This document shows, piece by piece, positions 11,517 through 23,248 of a stretch of 64,000 nucleotides of DNA. This DNA is from Nectonema munidae (taxonomy: Eukaryota; Nematomorpha; Nectonematoida; Nectonematidae). The translations under genes and the position numbers were made by a program. The notes below the pieces were generated by a model, which was not told where the DNA came from, did no database searches, and saw nothing but the letters and a program-made list of their open reading frames with translations. The stretch spans positions 1 through 64,000 of the forward strand of contig JAUIRK010000795.1 of assembly GCA_030549495.1 (NCBI GenBank), written 5' to 3'. Positions within the stretch are counted from its first letter, which is position 1; every line of letters starts with the position of its first letter.

Positions 11517-12014
11517 AAGAGAAGAGAGAAGAATGAGATAGGAGAGCTAACAAGAGAAGAGACCTTGAGTGAAAGAAGAGAGCTTGAATGATTGAGTTTT
11601 AACAGAGAAAGCGAAAGAGAAAAAAAGAGGGCGACAGAAAGAGAAATAGAATCACTGTGACAGATGACAAAATCTAGTGGATCATCAACATGTGTTTGCT
11701 CAAAAATACTACAAGGGAACAAAACATTGCTTACTTATTGTGTGCATATTGAAACAATGGATTATTATTATATAGCTCTCACATCGTTTGTAAAATATTT
11801 TTGAATGGAATTTCGGAGCAGCTTGGCATGATGTTTGGCTCGAAAGTCTGCATTCCCTCTATTATTCTCTCTTACATTGTCATGTATTTGAATGATCATT
11901 ACATCTTATAATGCGATCATAATACATGTTTTATAAACAATCAGCAACTCTTATTTATAGAAAATTATTGGGGGCAAAGGTCATTTTCGCCCCTACCCCG
12001 GATGTGCGCCCCTG

Positions 12015-12821
12015 TCTTAGACATAATTACTTTCAGAATTCTTTAGACCCTAATTATAAAAATTGAGAACGGAAATGAAGTATATATTTTATTTAAAATT
12101 CCAATAATATTTTTATTATGAAAACTGAGCCGAGAAGTGAAATCAGAATGGTCGATTTCGTATAAAAAAAATTAAAGCAATTTTATCATCAGTCAAAATT
12201 TTGATTGACATTTGCTACAAATTTGCCATGTTTATTGGAAAAATTTGCATGCATAAGTGTTATGTATGATTAAAAAATTTCAAGTACTATAAAAAAAATT
12301 TTTTTAAAAATTTACATTTGATTCTGATTGACAGTTTTTGACATCAGAGGGCATTCCACTACCGTGATAATAGTATCAAAAGATGCAGCTAGCGATTTTA
12401 GGAAAAGTCATAAAGTTTGAAGGCATATAATTCAACCAATTATGTACAATAGAAATTTTAGTTGAGGGAAGGGGGGCTAAAATGCCCCCTCCTCCCATCA
12501 CTGATGGGTTAAATGGTAGCAGTTGGAATCTTGATGAAATATTTACCACTTTCCAACTCCCTTCAAAGACTCACGTTGGCTCTTTTATCCATTTCCTTCA
12601 TGAATTGCTGAATGTGCTTTTCTACTGAAATTTTAATAGTTCTTTCAATAAAAATTAAACTTTTCTTTGTTTTTATTAACTGCTATATCACTCAACTTCA
12701 AATTATATTTTCAAAAAAGATATATTTTCAAGCAATGAAAATATGTGAAAAGTAATATATATATTTTAAACTTTATGCATGCAGCAAATTAACGAGACAA
12801 AAACATTTTTTAGAAAATTCA
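12015..12821. other. Region downstream of MIC60, no gene
   Basis: There is no coding signal. TTTATT at 12672-12677 reads AATAAA on the minus strand about 145 nt past the MIC60 stop and may be its polyadenylation signal. The sequence GGGGGCTAAAATGCCCCC near 12474 is a short palindrome resembling ends of the nearby hAT-like family. Confidence 0.45.
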
Positions 12822-14777
12822 TCAAACATCCTTTTCGTAGTTATAATATATACTATTTAGTTTTTCAATCGTGGTCGCTTTAGCATAGTTGTATAAAATC
12901 GTTACTCCTTGTGAAGCCTCCAATAAAAAAGTTGTATCTCTTAACCAATCAGAAGCTAATCTCCTAGATTCACCTCTCAATTGGTTCATCAATCGTAAAG
13001 CCAAATCTAATTGGCCATTTTCAACATACTTTTCAGCATAGTTTAAAATTTGTATATTACTTGTCAATAAATTTTCTTCAATGGCATCTAACGAGTAAGA
13101 AGATGTTTGTTCAATTGTAAAAACTGATCGTAAGAATGACAAAAAATATAAGAAAAGAGATTCATCGTTATTCTCAACAAAGGCCACATGTTTGCACATT
13201 TTTTTCAGCATGGAAAATCTGTTACGTATATTCGAGGAGTCAATATCTAGTGCTACTATCTCTTTCACGGGAATACTCTCTATGACATCTTGGATGAACG
13301 AATCTAGGGATAAGTTTCGACGGATACTCTGAAAAACTTTCTGCAAACTACGCTCTTCATCCTTTTTCTGCAAAATGCTGAGTAGATCTTGGCATTGTAG
13401 CAGTAATTTCTGGTTGTGATAAGTGAGTAATCGCGCATCACTTTTATCAATGATCCCTTCTTCAATTGCACTAATCTCACTTGAGAACTCCACAATCTTG
13501 TTTGCCATTTCTTCTTGTATTTGGCGAACTATTGCATTTTTTTCTTCTTCGTATAGCTTACTCAAATCTTTCTTTTGGCTTCGAAGGCAATCTGCAAGAC
13601 GGTCTGAATGAGCTTGAGACTGTTTTTCAAGGGCCCTCTCTAAAGATGCAGTAAATTGTGCGTGAATTTTTTCCTTTTCATCTTGAAACCATTTATTATC
13701 TTTTTCTTGTACATTTTTTACATAAGCGGTTTCTTTTAAAGAATTAATCAACTTTTTATGAGCATGCACTATTAAGTAAACCAACTCTTCTTTATTAATC
13801 TCGTCATAGAATTTATCGTGAGAAAGAGTAAAATATGGATTTATAGCTTTTATTTCCTCTTCCAACTGCGCCAACTTCACGTCAAATTGTTCTTTAGCAT
13901 TAGCAAGCTTGTATGTTAAATGACCCTTCCCATCCAAAACCTTTTTCTCATCCACCAAGAGTTTTTTACTGTTCTTGATAAATAATTTTGCATTAGCAAC
14001 ACTCTCTAAGTTTTCGAACCTTTCACTTTCTTTGCTTTGGTATACAAGAAGTTCTAATTTTTCAAGAGCTATGTAAGAAGCCTTGAGTTTGGCAAGTACT
14101 TCGGATTTTACCTCATCGAATTTAATCTTAGAATTTGTTATGGAATTGAAATCTTCTGATACACTCTCATTTTCCGATTCAAAAAAGTATTTAACACGAT
14201 CACAGTGCTTATTTAATTCCTTCACTGCACTTCGTAAGGCATTTATAGCATCATTTCTTACTCGCTCTGCTTCGATAATGCCCCTATTTACTATATCTTC
14301 GTAGACTTCTTTTTCTGTCTTTTCAATACTCTTCTTTATATCAAAATACTTTTCTTCTTCTTTGCCATTTGTGGAAATGTCTTCTTTTATAGAAATGGGG
14401 TTTTCTTTTAAAACCTTAATTTCATTATCTTTCTTCGATAACAACTTTACATCTTTTCCCAACAAACTCTTAATGTTGCTCGTCAGATCGATGTTCAAAG
14501 CATCTTTTACTTTGAAAAAGTAACCATTATTCTCGTCAACCTTACCAAGTAAAAAATCGAGAAAATTTTGACTATAAGGAATCATATCTTCGATTTTCCT
14601 TCTCAAAACTTTGTCATGGTGTGCAGTATAGGCCAGTATCGAAGGCGTTCCAACAACTAATACGGAAGCCAGTGCAAAGGAGTAGAAGGAAACTTTTCTT
14701 CTAGAATGACCTCCACTACCCATAAAACGAGTGAAGAGGGTATGTGGAGTTAGGATACTTTTGACTTTGTGAAGCAT
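12822..14777 (-). CDS. MIC60: MICOS complex subunit MIC60 (mitofilin)
   Basis: MIC60 is the inner-membrane core of the MICOS complex, which holds crista junctions together and contacts the outer membrane. The 651-residue protein opens with a basic, Ser/Thr-rich presequence (residues 1 to about 28, RRK at 27-29). One membrane segment follows at about 31-50 (FYSFALASVLVVGTPSILAY), as in mitofilins. The middle (about 150-480) is Glu/Lys-rich and predicted coiled coil. The C-terminal mitofilin domain (about 490-640) carries the signature LMNQLRGESRRLASDWL, preceded by SLFLYFLSFLRSVF, both close to the human protein. The length is slightly below human (about 750). It starts at ATG 14775-14777. There are no introns, although the other two host genes here have many, so a retrocopy that is still intact is possible. 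Confidence 0.93.
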   Translation of the reverse strand: MLHKVKSILTPHTLFTRFMGSGGHSRRKVSFYSFALASVLVVGTPSILAYTAHHDKVLRRKIEDMIPYSQNFLDFLLGKVDENNGYFFKVKDALNIDLTSNIKSLLGKDVKLLSKKDNEIKVLKENPISIKEDISTNGKEEEKYFDIKKSIEKTEKEVYEDIVNRGIIEAERVRNDAINALRSAVKELNKHCDRVKYFFESENESVSEDFNSITNSKIKFDEVKSEVLAKLKASYIALEKLELLVYQSKESERFENLESVANAKLFIKNSKKLLVDEKKVLDGKGHLTYKLANAKEQFDVKLAQLEEEIKAINPYFTLSHDKFYDEINKEELVYLIVHAHKKLINSLKETAYVKNVQEKDNKWFQDEKEKIHAQFTASLERALEKQSQAHSDRLADCLRSQKKDLSKLYEEEKNAIVRQIQEEMANKIVEFSSEISAIEEGIIDKSDARLLTYHNQKLLLQCQDLLSILQKKDEERSLQKVFQSIRRNLSLDSFIQDVIESIPVKEIVALDIDSSNIRNRFSMLKKMCKHVAFVENNDESLFLYFLSFLRSVFTIEQTSSYSLDAIEENLLTSNIQILNYAEKYVENGQLDLALRLMNQLRGESRRLASDWLRDTTFLLEASQGVTILYNYAKATTIEKLNSIYYNYEKDV

Positions 14778-14927
14778 GTGAACAATCTCTCAGCCTAAAA
14801 TATGCGTATGCATTATTAACAAACTAATCGTAATAATTTTTACAAAGGAATGTAGCATAAAACAGGGTTTCATATTTATATAGAAATCATAAAAAAACTA
14901 AATGTAAAAGAACAAAAGTCGGGTATT

Positions 14928-15040
14928 CCATCAAGAGAAGGCACAAATGTGCACCGCTTGCATCGTACTATGTGAAGTGAAGGAGATGCTGCGATTTGAA
15001 CGCGAGATAGTCGAGAAGCCAAGACAGAACATAGACAGCC
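14928..15040 (-). repeat. tRNA-derived SINE copy, degenerate
   Basis: On the plus strand it shows the inverted family body GAGAAGGCACAAATGTGCAC, ACCGCTTGCATCG and then TTTGAACGCGAGA where the B box lies. It sits about 150 bp upstream of the MIC60 start. Confidence 0.6.
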
Positions 15041-15567
15041 ATACTCATGCCCCCTAAATGCTTTTCAGTAGTTCACATTAGCGTATTCAGAACTCACAAT
15101 GAGAGGAGGGGTATTTTCAAGTAAAGTATAAACCAAGTGCGTTAAGATATATCATAGTTAACACCTTTGTTCTTCTTCGCTTTTATATCTCTTTACTCTA
15201 ACCTTCGCTATAATTTTGAGTATGCAGTCAAGCCTCTTTAATTCGAACAGAACATTTAAAAAACTATTCAGATAGTGAAATTACCCGAATTGTAAAAAGA
15301 AAATGATTATGCTGTCAAATTTTACGGAATTAATAAAAATGATAAAATTAAATAACACTTTATTTGACACTTTTTAAGTTGAAAACCTTACAAGAAATAT
15401 TTAGACTGAAGAAGTAAAGATTCACCTTTGAACACTGAAGAAGGTAAATCGTAGTTCATATATTTTAAGAAAAAGTCAAATGCTAAATTATTTCTATCAA
15501 AAAAATGTTGACTATAGTTGACTGTATTACAACTTATGAAAATATATATGAGTTTTATGACTTTTAA
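15041..15567. other. Non-coding, nothing recognised
   Basis: This AT-rich sequence upstream of MIC60 has no coding frame or terminal repeat that I can support. Confidence 0.4.
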
Positions 15568-16301
15568 GCGTCTTTCAAAAAGGACAACAAATTTTTCCGA
15601 ATTCCTACTCCTCTCTTGTCTATTCTATTTCATTCTTAATTAAGTTTAATGTAAACTTTAACCCCCGCCCTATTAAGCTTAACGTCAACAATGAATGAGG
15701 ACTTATAAATAGCAACGTGCATAACCAAACTTTCTCCCTTCAAATAGATGCGCACCATCTCCAAATTGTGTGTAGAAAAGGGGTAAAGATATCAATTAAC
15801 AATAAAAAAATTGAAAATTTTATTAAATGAAATAAATCATTCATTAATTTTCAGTTGTTCCGTTTCTTCTTCCTAAAAATGAAAATGTTTTATTGGGAAA
15901 AATAAATTTAAAAAAACACATTCAAATTACATTACTTTTCTGAAGTAATTTTAATCAAAAATGTAAAACAGAACTAAAGTTAGAAAACTTGGTATTAGAA
16001 TTTTCTCATTCTTTTTAGTGTATAAGAATATGTGTAAGTTAGTTAGACACTCAAAAAAAGGTATAAAATAAAGATAAAATTGTGCAAACAAAAATCAAAC
16101 AATAAATTAAGATTGCATTACTTCATTTTAAAAGTTAAATTGGTGCGAGCAAACACAAAGTTACTTGGACGTTCTACAAAAAGTAAAATAACAATTTTTA
16201 ACCTTTTGCAGTAATTTGCCTTTTATAATAACTTTTAAGGAAAAAAAGTTATAGGATTACTCAGCACGGACATTTCCCTCCCCCCCGGATGTACGCCTCT
16301 G
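15568..16301. mobile_element. Non-autonomous hAT-like element, copy 3 (left end lost)
   Basis: The segment from 15568 (CTTTCAAAAAGGACAACAAA) matches 10270 onward in copy 1. The right end GGATGTACGCCTCTG at 16287-16301 is the family terminal repeat with two changes. The left terminal repeat is not present where expected, so this copy is truncated or was excised imprecisely. No coding frame is seen. Confidence 0.65.
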
Positions 16302-17630
16302 CCTTAGACCTCATATGCATTTCTTGCTAATTTTTTGGAATTGTAAACATCGCCTTCATTTCGCCCTTTCCCAAGAAATAAGACTTAGTTTGAGCTGATT
16401 TAACAATTTTTAATATAATTTATTTAAAAATAATGATAAGCAACTTGAGGTCTAAGAGGCATTTCACCCATCATGCTCAAATTTAAGTAAAGAGATGACT
16501 TCACAGTCAATTAGAAATTGTTCTAAAAATACACGTGTTAGGTGCAGAGGAGGGGAGTCGGACCTAGGAATCAAACTTTGCAAAGACAGTAAAGAGATGA
16601 CTCCTGACTTTTTATAAAAAAATCAGTACATAATAAAATATTCTAGAAAAACGAAAACAAAATTCAGAACGGAAGTGCACTAAAAAACAATAAGACCGCG
16701 TATAGATATACCAGAAATTAGATTTTGAAATCAGTTATGAATTTTGGGTGGAAATTAAGCAAAATTGCGATCATAAGGTTTTAGTTTTAATATAAATAAA
16801 AATACGAACTGAAATTTTAAATATTATTAGTTAAGGCGTACTTAAATGACTGTCGTGTCCACCTAAAGAAAGAAAAGAAAGTTACACGTATATGATCAAT
16901 TTCTTTGCCTTGCAAGTAAAACTCTAACCAATTTCTTTGCTTGGCAAAAAATGTAACTCTACACTAATCTTTACAGGAGAAACTCCCCCCAAAATTTGGA
17001 GACTCAACTCTAAATTAGTAAAAATTTTTCATAGTATTTAAAACTATCTCTTTTTCTGCTTTAATAGTTTAAGTTAAAAACTTTAAGTGTTTCAGGCTTC
17101 AGCCATCCTCCAATAGTTTCAAACACGCTGAAAAATACAATAAACACTAGATTTATCTAGTATTGATAATGAAAATTTATTCAATAAATTGTTCTATAAA
17201 AATGTTAAGCATTAAAATAAAAAAAGTTACGTAATTAATCTTAGCTTTTATATTTTTTTACGTTTAAACATAAAAGTATGTTAGAACAATCGCCATTTCG
17301 ATATTAAAGAAAAAAAAGTTTAAAGAAAATTAAACTTTTACTGTTTTTTATTTTCAAATAGCCTAAATATATTGATGATTACATTCTGGCACACTCTAGT
17401 TCCTTTCTAGCAATACCAATAACAACGGTTGATCATTTATCACACAGATTGTTAACCATCATTAAATATAATGATAATCATTTTCAAAAACAAATCAATT
17501 TAGATATAGTAATGATAAATATAGCTGAATCTAATTTTATAACACTGTGTTTTTAATTATTTATGTGGCATATAAAAACTTTACTTTAATTGGCTTGTAT
17601 AAGCTATTTGAATAACATAAATGAATTAAA
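16302..17630. other. Non-coding stretch
   Basis: I see no gene. At 16890-16960 the word CAATTTCTTTGC occurs twice about 45 bp apart, with GCAA close behind each, a short imperfect direct duplication. Confidence 0.4.
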
Positions 17631-19673
17631 ATGGGTACACCAAAAGCCCGTCATTTGCCTCCTGTATTTGGTTCACCTAACATGAAGAGATATGAGTACC
17701 CCAGATTAAGAATATTTGGACACTCTCTTAGATGTAGATACGTTAGAACAGTGGTTCCCAAAGTGGTCTATATTACACCTAGTGGTCAATATAGAGCTAT
17801 CAGGCGTCTAAGTTAACAAAAAAAATTTGGGGTCTACGATATGTATATATGGGTCTACATATTTAGACAGGTCATGAAATTACACACAAAACAATTCTTA
17901 TATAGATATTCTACACATGCATAAATATTAATAACGTTTAATAAAATGATTTAAATGCCTATTTTATATGTGATGTATTTTATCAAAAATGCCTATTTTT
18001 AAATACTATTTATGTAATTTAAAATTATTTTAAATTAATTATAAATTTAGAATACTTTAAAACACTGAAAAAACACGAGAAGAGAATTACTGTGGGCAAG
18101 ATGTAACGCAAGGAGAGACAATCATTGTTTGGCAGCGTCGTACAATATCTCACTGCCCATAGCAAAATCTGGAAAACATCATACTAATTTGCCAGCCATT
18201 GAAGAGGTTTTAAAAACTGTTTTACACCATTCTGCATATGATATACTGAAAAGAATTCCTTTGAGCAACAACACAGTTCAAAGACGTATTGATCAAATGA
18301 GTTTTGATGTTGGAAGCTTCCTGTATAATTATTGGCAAACAAAACATTTTTGTATTCAGCTAGACGAGTCTACTTTACCTGGTAATTTTATTAGCTTATG
18401 TTCGTTTTGTTATGGATGAAAAAATTCACGAAGAGCTGCTCTTTGCAAAAAATTTGACGACGGACACTAAAGGTGAAATTATATTCAATGTTTTGAAAGA
18501 TTTTTGTACCCAGAAATCTATTCCTTTATCAAATATTATAGCAGCAGCAGTTGTGGAGCCCCATCAATGTTTAGGCGTTATCGCGGTTTTATAAGCCATT
18601 TAAAACGAAATGTACGTGGGATATTTGCAATTCACTGCGTCATTCACCGACAAGACTTAGTAGCCATAACTCTGAATGCCAGATTACATGGATTTCTTCA
18701 ATTAGTCATAAATGCTATTAACAAGATTCGTAGCAATGCGTTGAATTGTAGGTTATTTTTCCATTTGTGTCAAGAAAATAACAAGCACTTTTATATGTTA
18801 CTGCTCCACACTGAAGTACGCTGACTGTCGAAAGGCTTATGTTTGACAAGGTTTTTTCCCTTTTTGAGACCATTTTAGAGTTTTTGGCTACTAAAGATCG
18901 CATTTTGAAAGAAAATTTACTCAAATTTAAACCAAACATTGCTTATTTAACTGATTTATATACTTAATTTTATGAAGTTAACTTGCAGCTAAAAGTAGAG
19001 AGTCTGAATCTGAAGCAGAAAATTGGAATGTGTGATTTTTCTCAATTTGTCATCGACAAACATCCATAATGATCATGTTTTGGTCTACGTCCAATATTTA
19101 AATGCCCTTCATGCAGATTTTAAAGTCAGGTTTGGTGATAATTTGACTATGAACATACCACCATGGATGATCAACCCATACGATAAAATTGAAGAAACAT
19201 ATGTCACGTTACAAGAAGAACTGTTTGGAAAAGGCTGTAACGAAGAATTTAAAGTGCAGTTCAGAAGGAAGTAGCACAAGTTTTGGTTTCAAAATGAAAT
19301 CCCTGTCGCTTATCCTACTTTATGGGCGGTTGCCAATCTTCTTACAAAAAAAGAAATCGATTACACATCGTTGAACCTGGTGACTTGAGATTAAACGTAA
19401 CTAATTTAAAGCCAAATGTTGACAAAATGCTATCAGAGCATCAAACTCACTTTTCCCATTAATGATTAAATCATTATTTTTTTTGGTAATTTTATGTAGG
19501 TAATAAACCCTGATTAAAGTGAGAATCATTGTGTAAGCAAGCTGTTAAAAATATTTAAAATTAATAAATTTAAGAAAATTCAATTTGAGCTGGCAGGGGT
19601 CAACGGTAAACAAAAAAATAACAAGTGGTCTATGGGCTAAAAAAAGTTTGGGAACCTCTGCGTTAGAACTACA
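17631..19673 (+). CDS. Small unidentified ORF interrupted by a hAT element
   Basis: ATG at 17631 opens a basic, proline-containing frame (MGTPKARHLPPVFGSPNM, then a RYEYPRLRIFGHSLRCRYV stretch). It runs without a stop into the hAT element inserted at 17749. Reading across the empty site (17631-17748 joined to 19669 onward), the frame would end RTTF and stop, giving 43 residues. An AATAAA follows within about 30 bp, at 19697. With the element in place the frame runs 20 codons into transposon sequence and stops at 17816. I do not recognise the protein. Its base composition is less AT-rich than the flanks, which supports it being coding, possibly a small host gene or the last exon of one. Confidence 0.4.
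17749..19660 (+). mobile_element. hAT element of the ZBED5/SCAND3-like type, decayed transposase
   Basis: The ends CAGTGGTTCCCAAAG and, inverted, CAGAGGTTCCCAAAC are flanked by identical 8-bp duplications CGTTAGAA at 17741-17748 and 19661-19668. Inside, from about 18125, transposase pieces appear in family order: SYNISLPIAKSGKHHT, ILKRIPLSNNTVQRRIDQM and FCIQLDEST with the first catalytic Asp. Next come YVRFVMDEKIHEELL after a frame change, then GAPSMFRRYRGF and AIHCVIHRQDLVA. Remnants continue to about 19450. At least three frame changes or stops break the coding region. The BED finger N-terminus is missing. The perfect duplication shows the insertion itself has not been disturbed. Confidence 0.88.
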
Positions 19674-20431
19674 TTTTAATACCTCCAAATACCATAAAAA
19701 TAAAGTATTAAATCGTTAAAAATTTATGGAGATTGATCATGGATGATTTTCAACAAAATAAATTATTGCTCAACATTATATTCAGTTTATGTTACCAACC
19801 CCATAACGGCAATAAATAAGGTTCGAGAAGATGTCTTATATAAAACATCTTAATATTCGATTTGTATTATGAACTTTTAGCACATATACATGACGATATA
19901 TGCTACGTGAAGGCTTAAATAAGCACATAAATGTTTTGTTTTCATTATACATTAATAGCAAAAGGAGCAATAAATTCTATAATTCAAATTTTGTAAGATA
20001 TTGGCAAAATAACAGTCAATAAAAGAATTAAAATTAACTTTTGTTTCGTTTTGAATGTGCATGTTTGCATTTGCATTACGTCACTGGTTTTGTGCATTCA
20101 ATCTGCAATAAATATTAATTTTTATTTTTAACAGTCTTTAACTACTCTCATTAAACTAATGGTTGTACTATTCATATAAAGTAAATATCTTTTTTAAAAT
20201 AAGTTGAACATAGTTTCCTATAAATTGTTTTATTTTAATTCAAACTAGTGTAACTATTCTTGATATTTAATTACATTCATGGCTCTCACTACCGTTTCTC
20301 CAGTCGGTTTTCTATAGATTCAAAAATTTTCAGATATCTTTATTATTATTTTTATTGGAGGAAAGTAAACTATGAGTAAAATATAATTAAAAACTGAGTT
20401 TTTCAAGTAAAAAATTTTTCATGTTAGTATG
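19669..20431. other. Non-coding stretch between two hAT elements
   Basis: Apart from the presumed end of the small ORF and its AATAAA at the left edge, I see no gene or repeat end. Confidence 0.4.
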
Positions 20432-20439
20432 ATTTGAAG

Positions 20440-22083
20440 CAGGAGCGCACATCCTCAAAATTATTGGGGGCGAATTTTTTTTGCAATTTTTAAAATACCG
20501 GTCTGGAAATACCACGGGAGACCAAATATTCAAACAATCCTTTAAAATAGAGTGTATACAGCGCATACGTAAAATTTTAAGACTACTTTATATTTTTTTT
20601 ACAAAATTGATGAAATTTTAAAACTATACTTCAGCGAAAATATTTTAATTACATAACGCATATACACTAGTTTAAAAAATCCAAAATTATTGGAGGGGGG
20701 CGAATAGGCTTTTTGCCCCCGCTCCTGGATGTGCGCCCGTGATGTAAATTAATATTGATATAAGGAACTATTTTAAAATGAAAATGTCTGCTCTCAGAAT
20801 AATTTCAAAATAATAGGAGGCATAAAAATGGGATAGTTTATCGACACTTTATTTGATATTTTCAAGTTTTTATAGACAGCAAAAGCCAACGTTGAATTAG
20901 CTAACTCTTATAGGGTGAATTGGTAACGTTTGTATTTTTACATTTTGTAAGGAATCATAGTATACAAAAATGGTAGTTTAATCACTTTTCATATAATTAT
21001 TTAAGTCGAAGACACAAAATCATTAAAAAACTATTTAAACAGACATAAATCATAAAAATCATAGTATACGAGAGAACAAGAAAATCATTGCGTTTTTTTA
21101 CTATTTTTGTCTACAAATAAAATTCTGATAGCAAAAAAAAGAAAATTAACACGAGTCTGACAATATTCATTGATATAACATTGTAACGATTGATAACTTT
21201 ATTTTTCTCTCATTTAAAATAAACAAATTTTCATTTTTGCAAAAATTTTGTTGTATTAAGTTATGTTAAAATTAAAAATTCGAAAATAAAATATGTAAAT
21301 TTCTAATTGTGAGAGCCAGTGCGTTTAAAGTCAAAACATGAATTTATATCTGCTGAGAATTGATAGAACTAAATTTTTACCCAAAATCTCTGTGATTGAT
21401 TTGAATAGCTGAACTTTGCTATCACTAAAAAAGGTTCTGAAAATTGTGAACTTATATTCCGCTAAAAACTAGTTTCTAATGAGATAAAATATAATTATTT
21501 TTAATTTAACTCTAAATATAAATTAGAGAGAAGAGAGCTGAATGAGATAGGGGGCTTGAACGAGAGAAGAGAGCTTGAGTGAAAGGAGAGAGCTTGAATT
21601 AGAGAAGAGAGCTTGAATGAGAGAAGAGAGTATCAATGAGAGAAGAAAGCTTGTGTGATTGAGTTTAGCAGAGAAAGCGGAAGAGAAAAACAGAGGAGAC
21701 AGAAAGAGAAATAGAATCACTGTGAGAAGATGAGAAAAAGCTGGTGGATCATTAACATGTATTTGCTCAAAAATACTACAAGACCCTTTGAGACACTGTG
21801 ATAAACATTGCTTAGTTATTGTGTTCATATTGAAACAATGGATTATTATTATTATTATTATATCGCTCTCATCGTTTGTAAAATATTTTTGATAGGAATT
21901 TCAGAGCAGCTTGGCATGATGTTTGACTCGAAAGTCTGCATTCCCTCTTTTTTCTCTCTTATCTTACATTATCATGTATTCGAATGATCATTACATCCTA
22001 TAATGCGATCATCATACATGTTTTATAAAAAGCAACTCTTATAGAAAATTAAATCGCCCCTCGCCCACGGATGTGCGCCCCTG
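20440..22083. mobile_element. Non-autonomous hAT-like element, copy 2
   Basis: CAGGAGCGCACATCC at 20440 and GGATGTGCGCCCCTG ending at 22083 are the terminal repeats. The flanks ATTTGAAG (20432-20439) and ATTTGAAA (22084-22091) agree at 7 of 8. The element is collinear with copy 1 for its first roughly 280 bp and from about 20905 to the end. It also has an internal right-type end (GGATGTGCGCCCGTG) at about 20717-20731. The left 292 bp is thus itself bounded by the repeats and could be a mini-element embedded in, or fused to, a longer one. The GA-rich tract at 21522-21690 is a degenerate repeat of AGAGAAGAGAGCTTGAATG-like units. Confidence 0.85.
21522..21690. repeat. GA-rich tandem repeat of about 18-22 bp units
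   Basis: Units of the form GAGAAGAGAGCTTGA(A/G)TGA repeat about six times with small changes. The paralogous tract in copy 1 (about 11517-11600) is shorter, so unit number has changed between the two copies. Confidence 0.7.
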
Positions 22084-22091
22084 ATTTGAAA

Positions 22092-22828
22092 TAATATTAA
22101 TAATAATAAAAAATAACGTAGATCGTCCCTGTTTTGATACCCCTTGGCAGCCTTAGGTATGCAGTGATAAAATTGGCAACAAAACTCTGTTTTTTTTCTA
22201 ATGTTTATTTAAATCTTGCTAAAATTATCATTCTTTTGCAAAGCTTGTTTAGCACTTATCTAGTAATATTACGTACGATTAGTGATGCCCATCCACTCTT
22301 TGTGGTCAATTATGATACAATTTTTTCTTTCAAATGCTGTATTTGATAAGCCTAAAATCCGTATATCAAACATCTGGTTTACCATTTTATCAGCTGACGT
22401 CTTTTCATTTACTACATGTAAAAATTGTGTGTTTTTTATATATTTTTTTTGAAATAAATATATTACAATGTATCGTTTTTTTTTAATTTTCCCTATAAAA
22501 TTTTATGGAAATGAGTAAAACTTGGTACTTTTCAAAATTGAATTTTGCTTTTTTTATCGAATAACCTCTCAAATTTTGCTAAATTAAATTTCTCGCTAAC
22601 ATTTTGTGCTTTACAGTGTTTAATATATAGGGTATAAAATTATATATGAGTACGATGCAATTCATTTTTGATGCTGACTGCACTGAGAAACATCAATACT
22701 TTCATCTAATTGCACGCTAAATGGAAATGGTGACATTTTAGGCTCTTCTTGCATCACTTGCTTTAAAATATTTAAAGAAATGTTAACAGTTATCGAGCGA
22801 ATAACATCATTTTAGCAAAGGTATTGTG
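22092..22828. other. Non-coding stretch
   Basis: I see no supported feature. It separates the hAT-like element from the BED fragment. Confidence 0.35.
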
Positions 22829-23248
22829 TTAATTTTCTTTTTTTTGCTCTATGCCATACATTAGCACAACCATCTTTAAAGTACAAGCTTTACTTAGAGT
22901 TTCTCCAATAGTATGTGTTTTTTCCATGGCAATGATATAGGAAAACATTGTACGAATGTTTAAGCGATGCATTTTGAGGTCCTGTAAATCCAATTCTTGC
23001 TTAAGGCTTAAAAAACGAACCTTTTTTTCAAAAACCTTCTCAAAATTATCTGGAGCGAATTTAGAATGAGTATAAATAAGATGCTCTCTTAGTTTTGATG
23101 TTTTCTTGCTTCCATTAACAAAAATTTTGTGACAAGGAAAACAAAAAATTTGTTGAATTCCGTCCTGTTCAGAAATAAATACATAATCCGCTATTTGTAA
23201 GAGAAATGGCGTTTTGGAGCCAAAAAATGGATTCCAGGTTAGATTCAC
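22829..23248 (-). pseudogene. hAT transposase N-terminal fragment with BED-type finger
   Basis: The 139-residue minus-strand frame has the first part of a ZBED/SCAND3-like hAT transposase. CFPCHKIF and KLREHLIYTHSKF give the C2-H2 BED finger (about residues 36-63). A coiled stretch follows, then FSYIIAMEKTHTIGETLSKA with the family's HTIGE motif, and TLKMVVLMYG. The frame ends before the PLSNNT motif and the catalytic domain, which are absent on this strand further left. It lies about 360 bp upstream of SF3B3 and in the opposite orientation. It is a truncated copy; no terminal repeats were found. Confidence 0.7.

Larger units (their letters stand above)
9778..12014. mobile_element. Non-autonomous hAT-like element, copy 1
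   Basis: The left end CCGGAGCGCACATCC and the right end GGATGTGCGCCCCTG are near-perfect inverted repeats. They are flanked by the identical 8-bp duplications TCTTAGAC at 9770-9777 and 12015-12022, the target-site length of hAT transposases. No transposase frame is visible inside. The first roughly 280 bp and the last roughly 1.2 kb (from 10780) match copy 2 at 20440-22083 closely, so both descend from one master. The middle differs: a second left-end-like sequence (CAGGGGCGCACATCC) starts at 10235, a SINE lies at about 10545-10692, and a 152-bp MITE sits at 11365-11516. The perfect duplication implies a fairly recent insertion. Confidence 0.85.

Noticed and set aside
13304-14304. Open frames within MIC60 on either strand
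   Set aside because: They overlap the MIC60 coding sequence and carry no motif; they are shadows.
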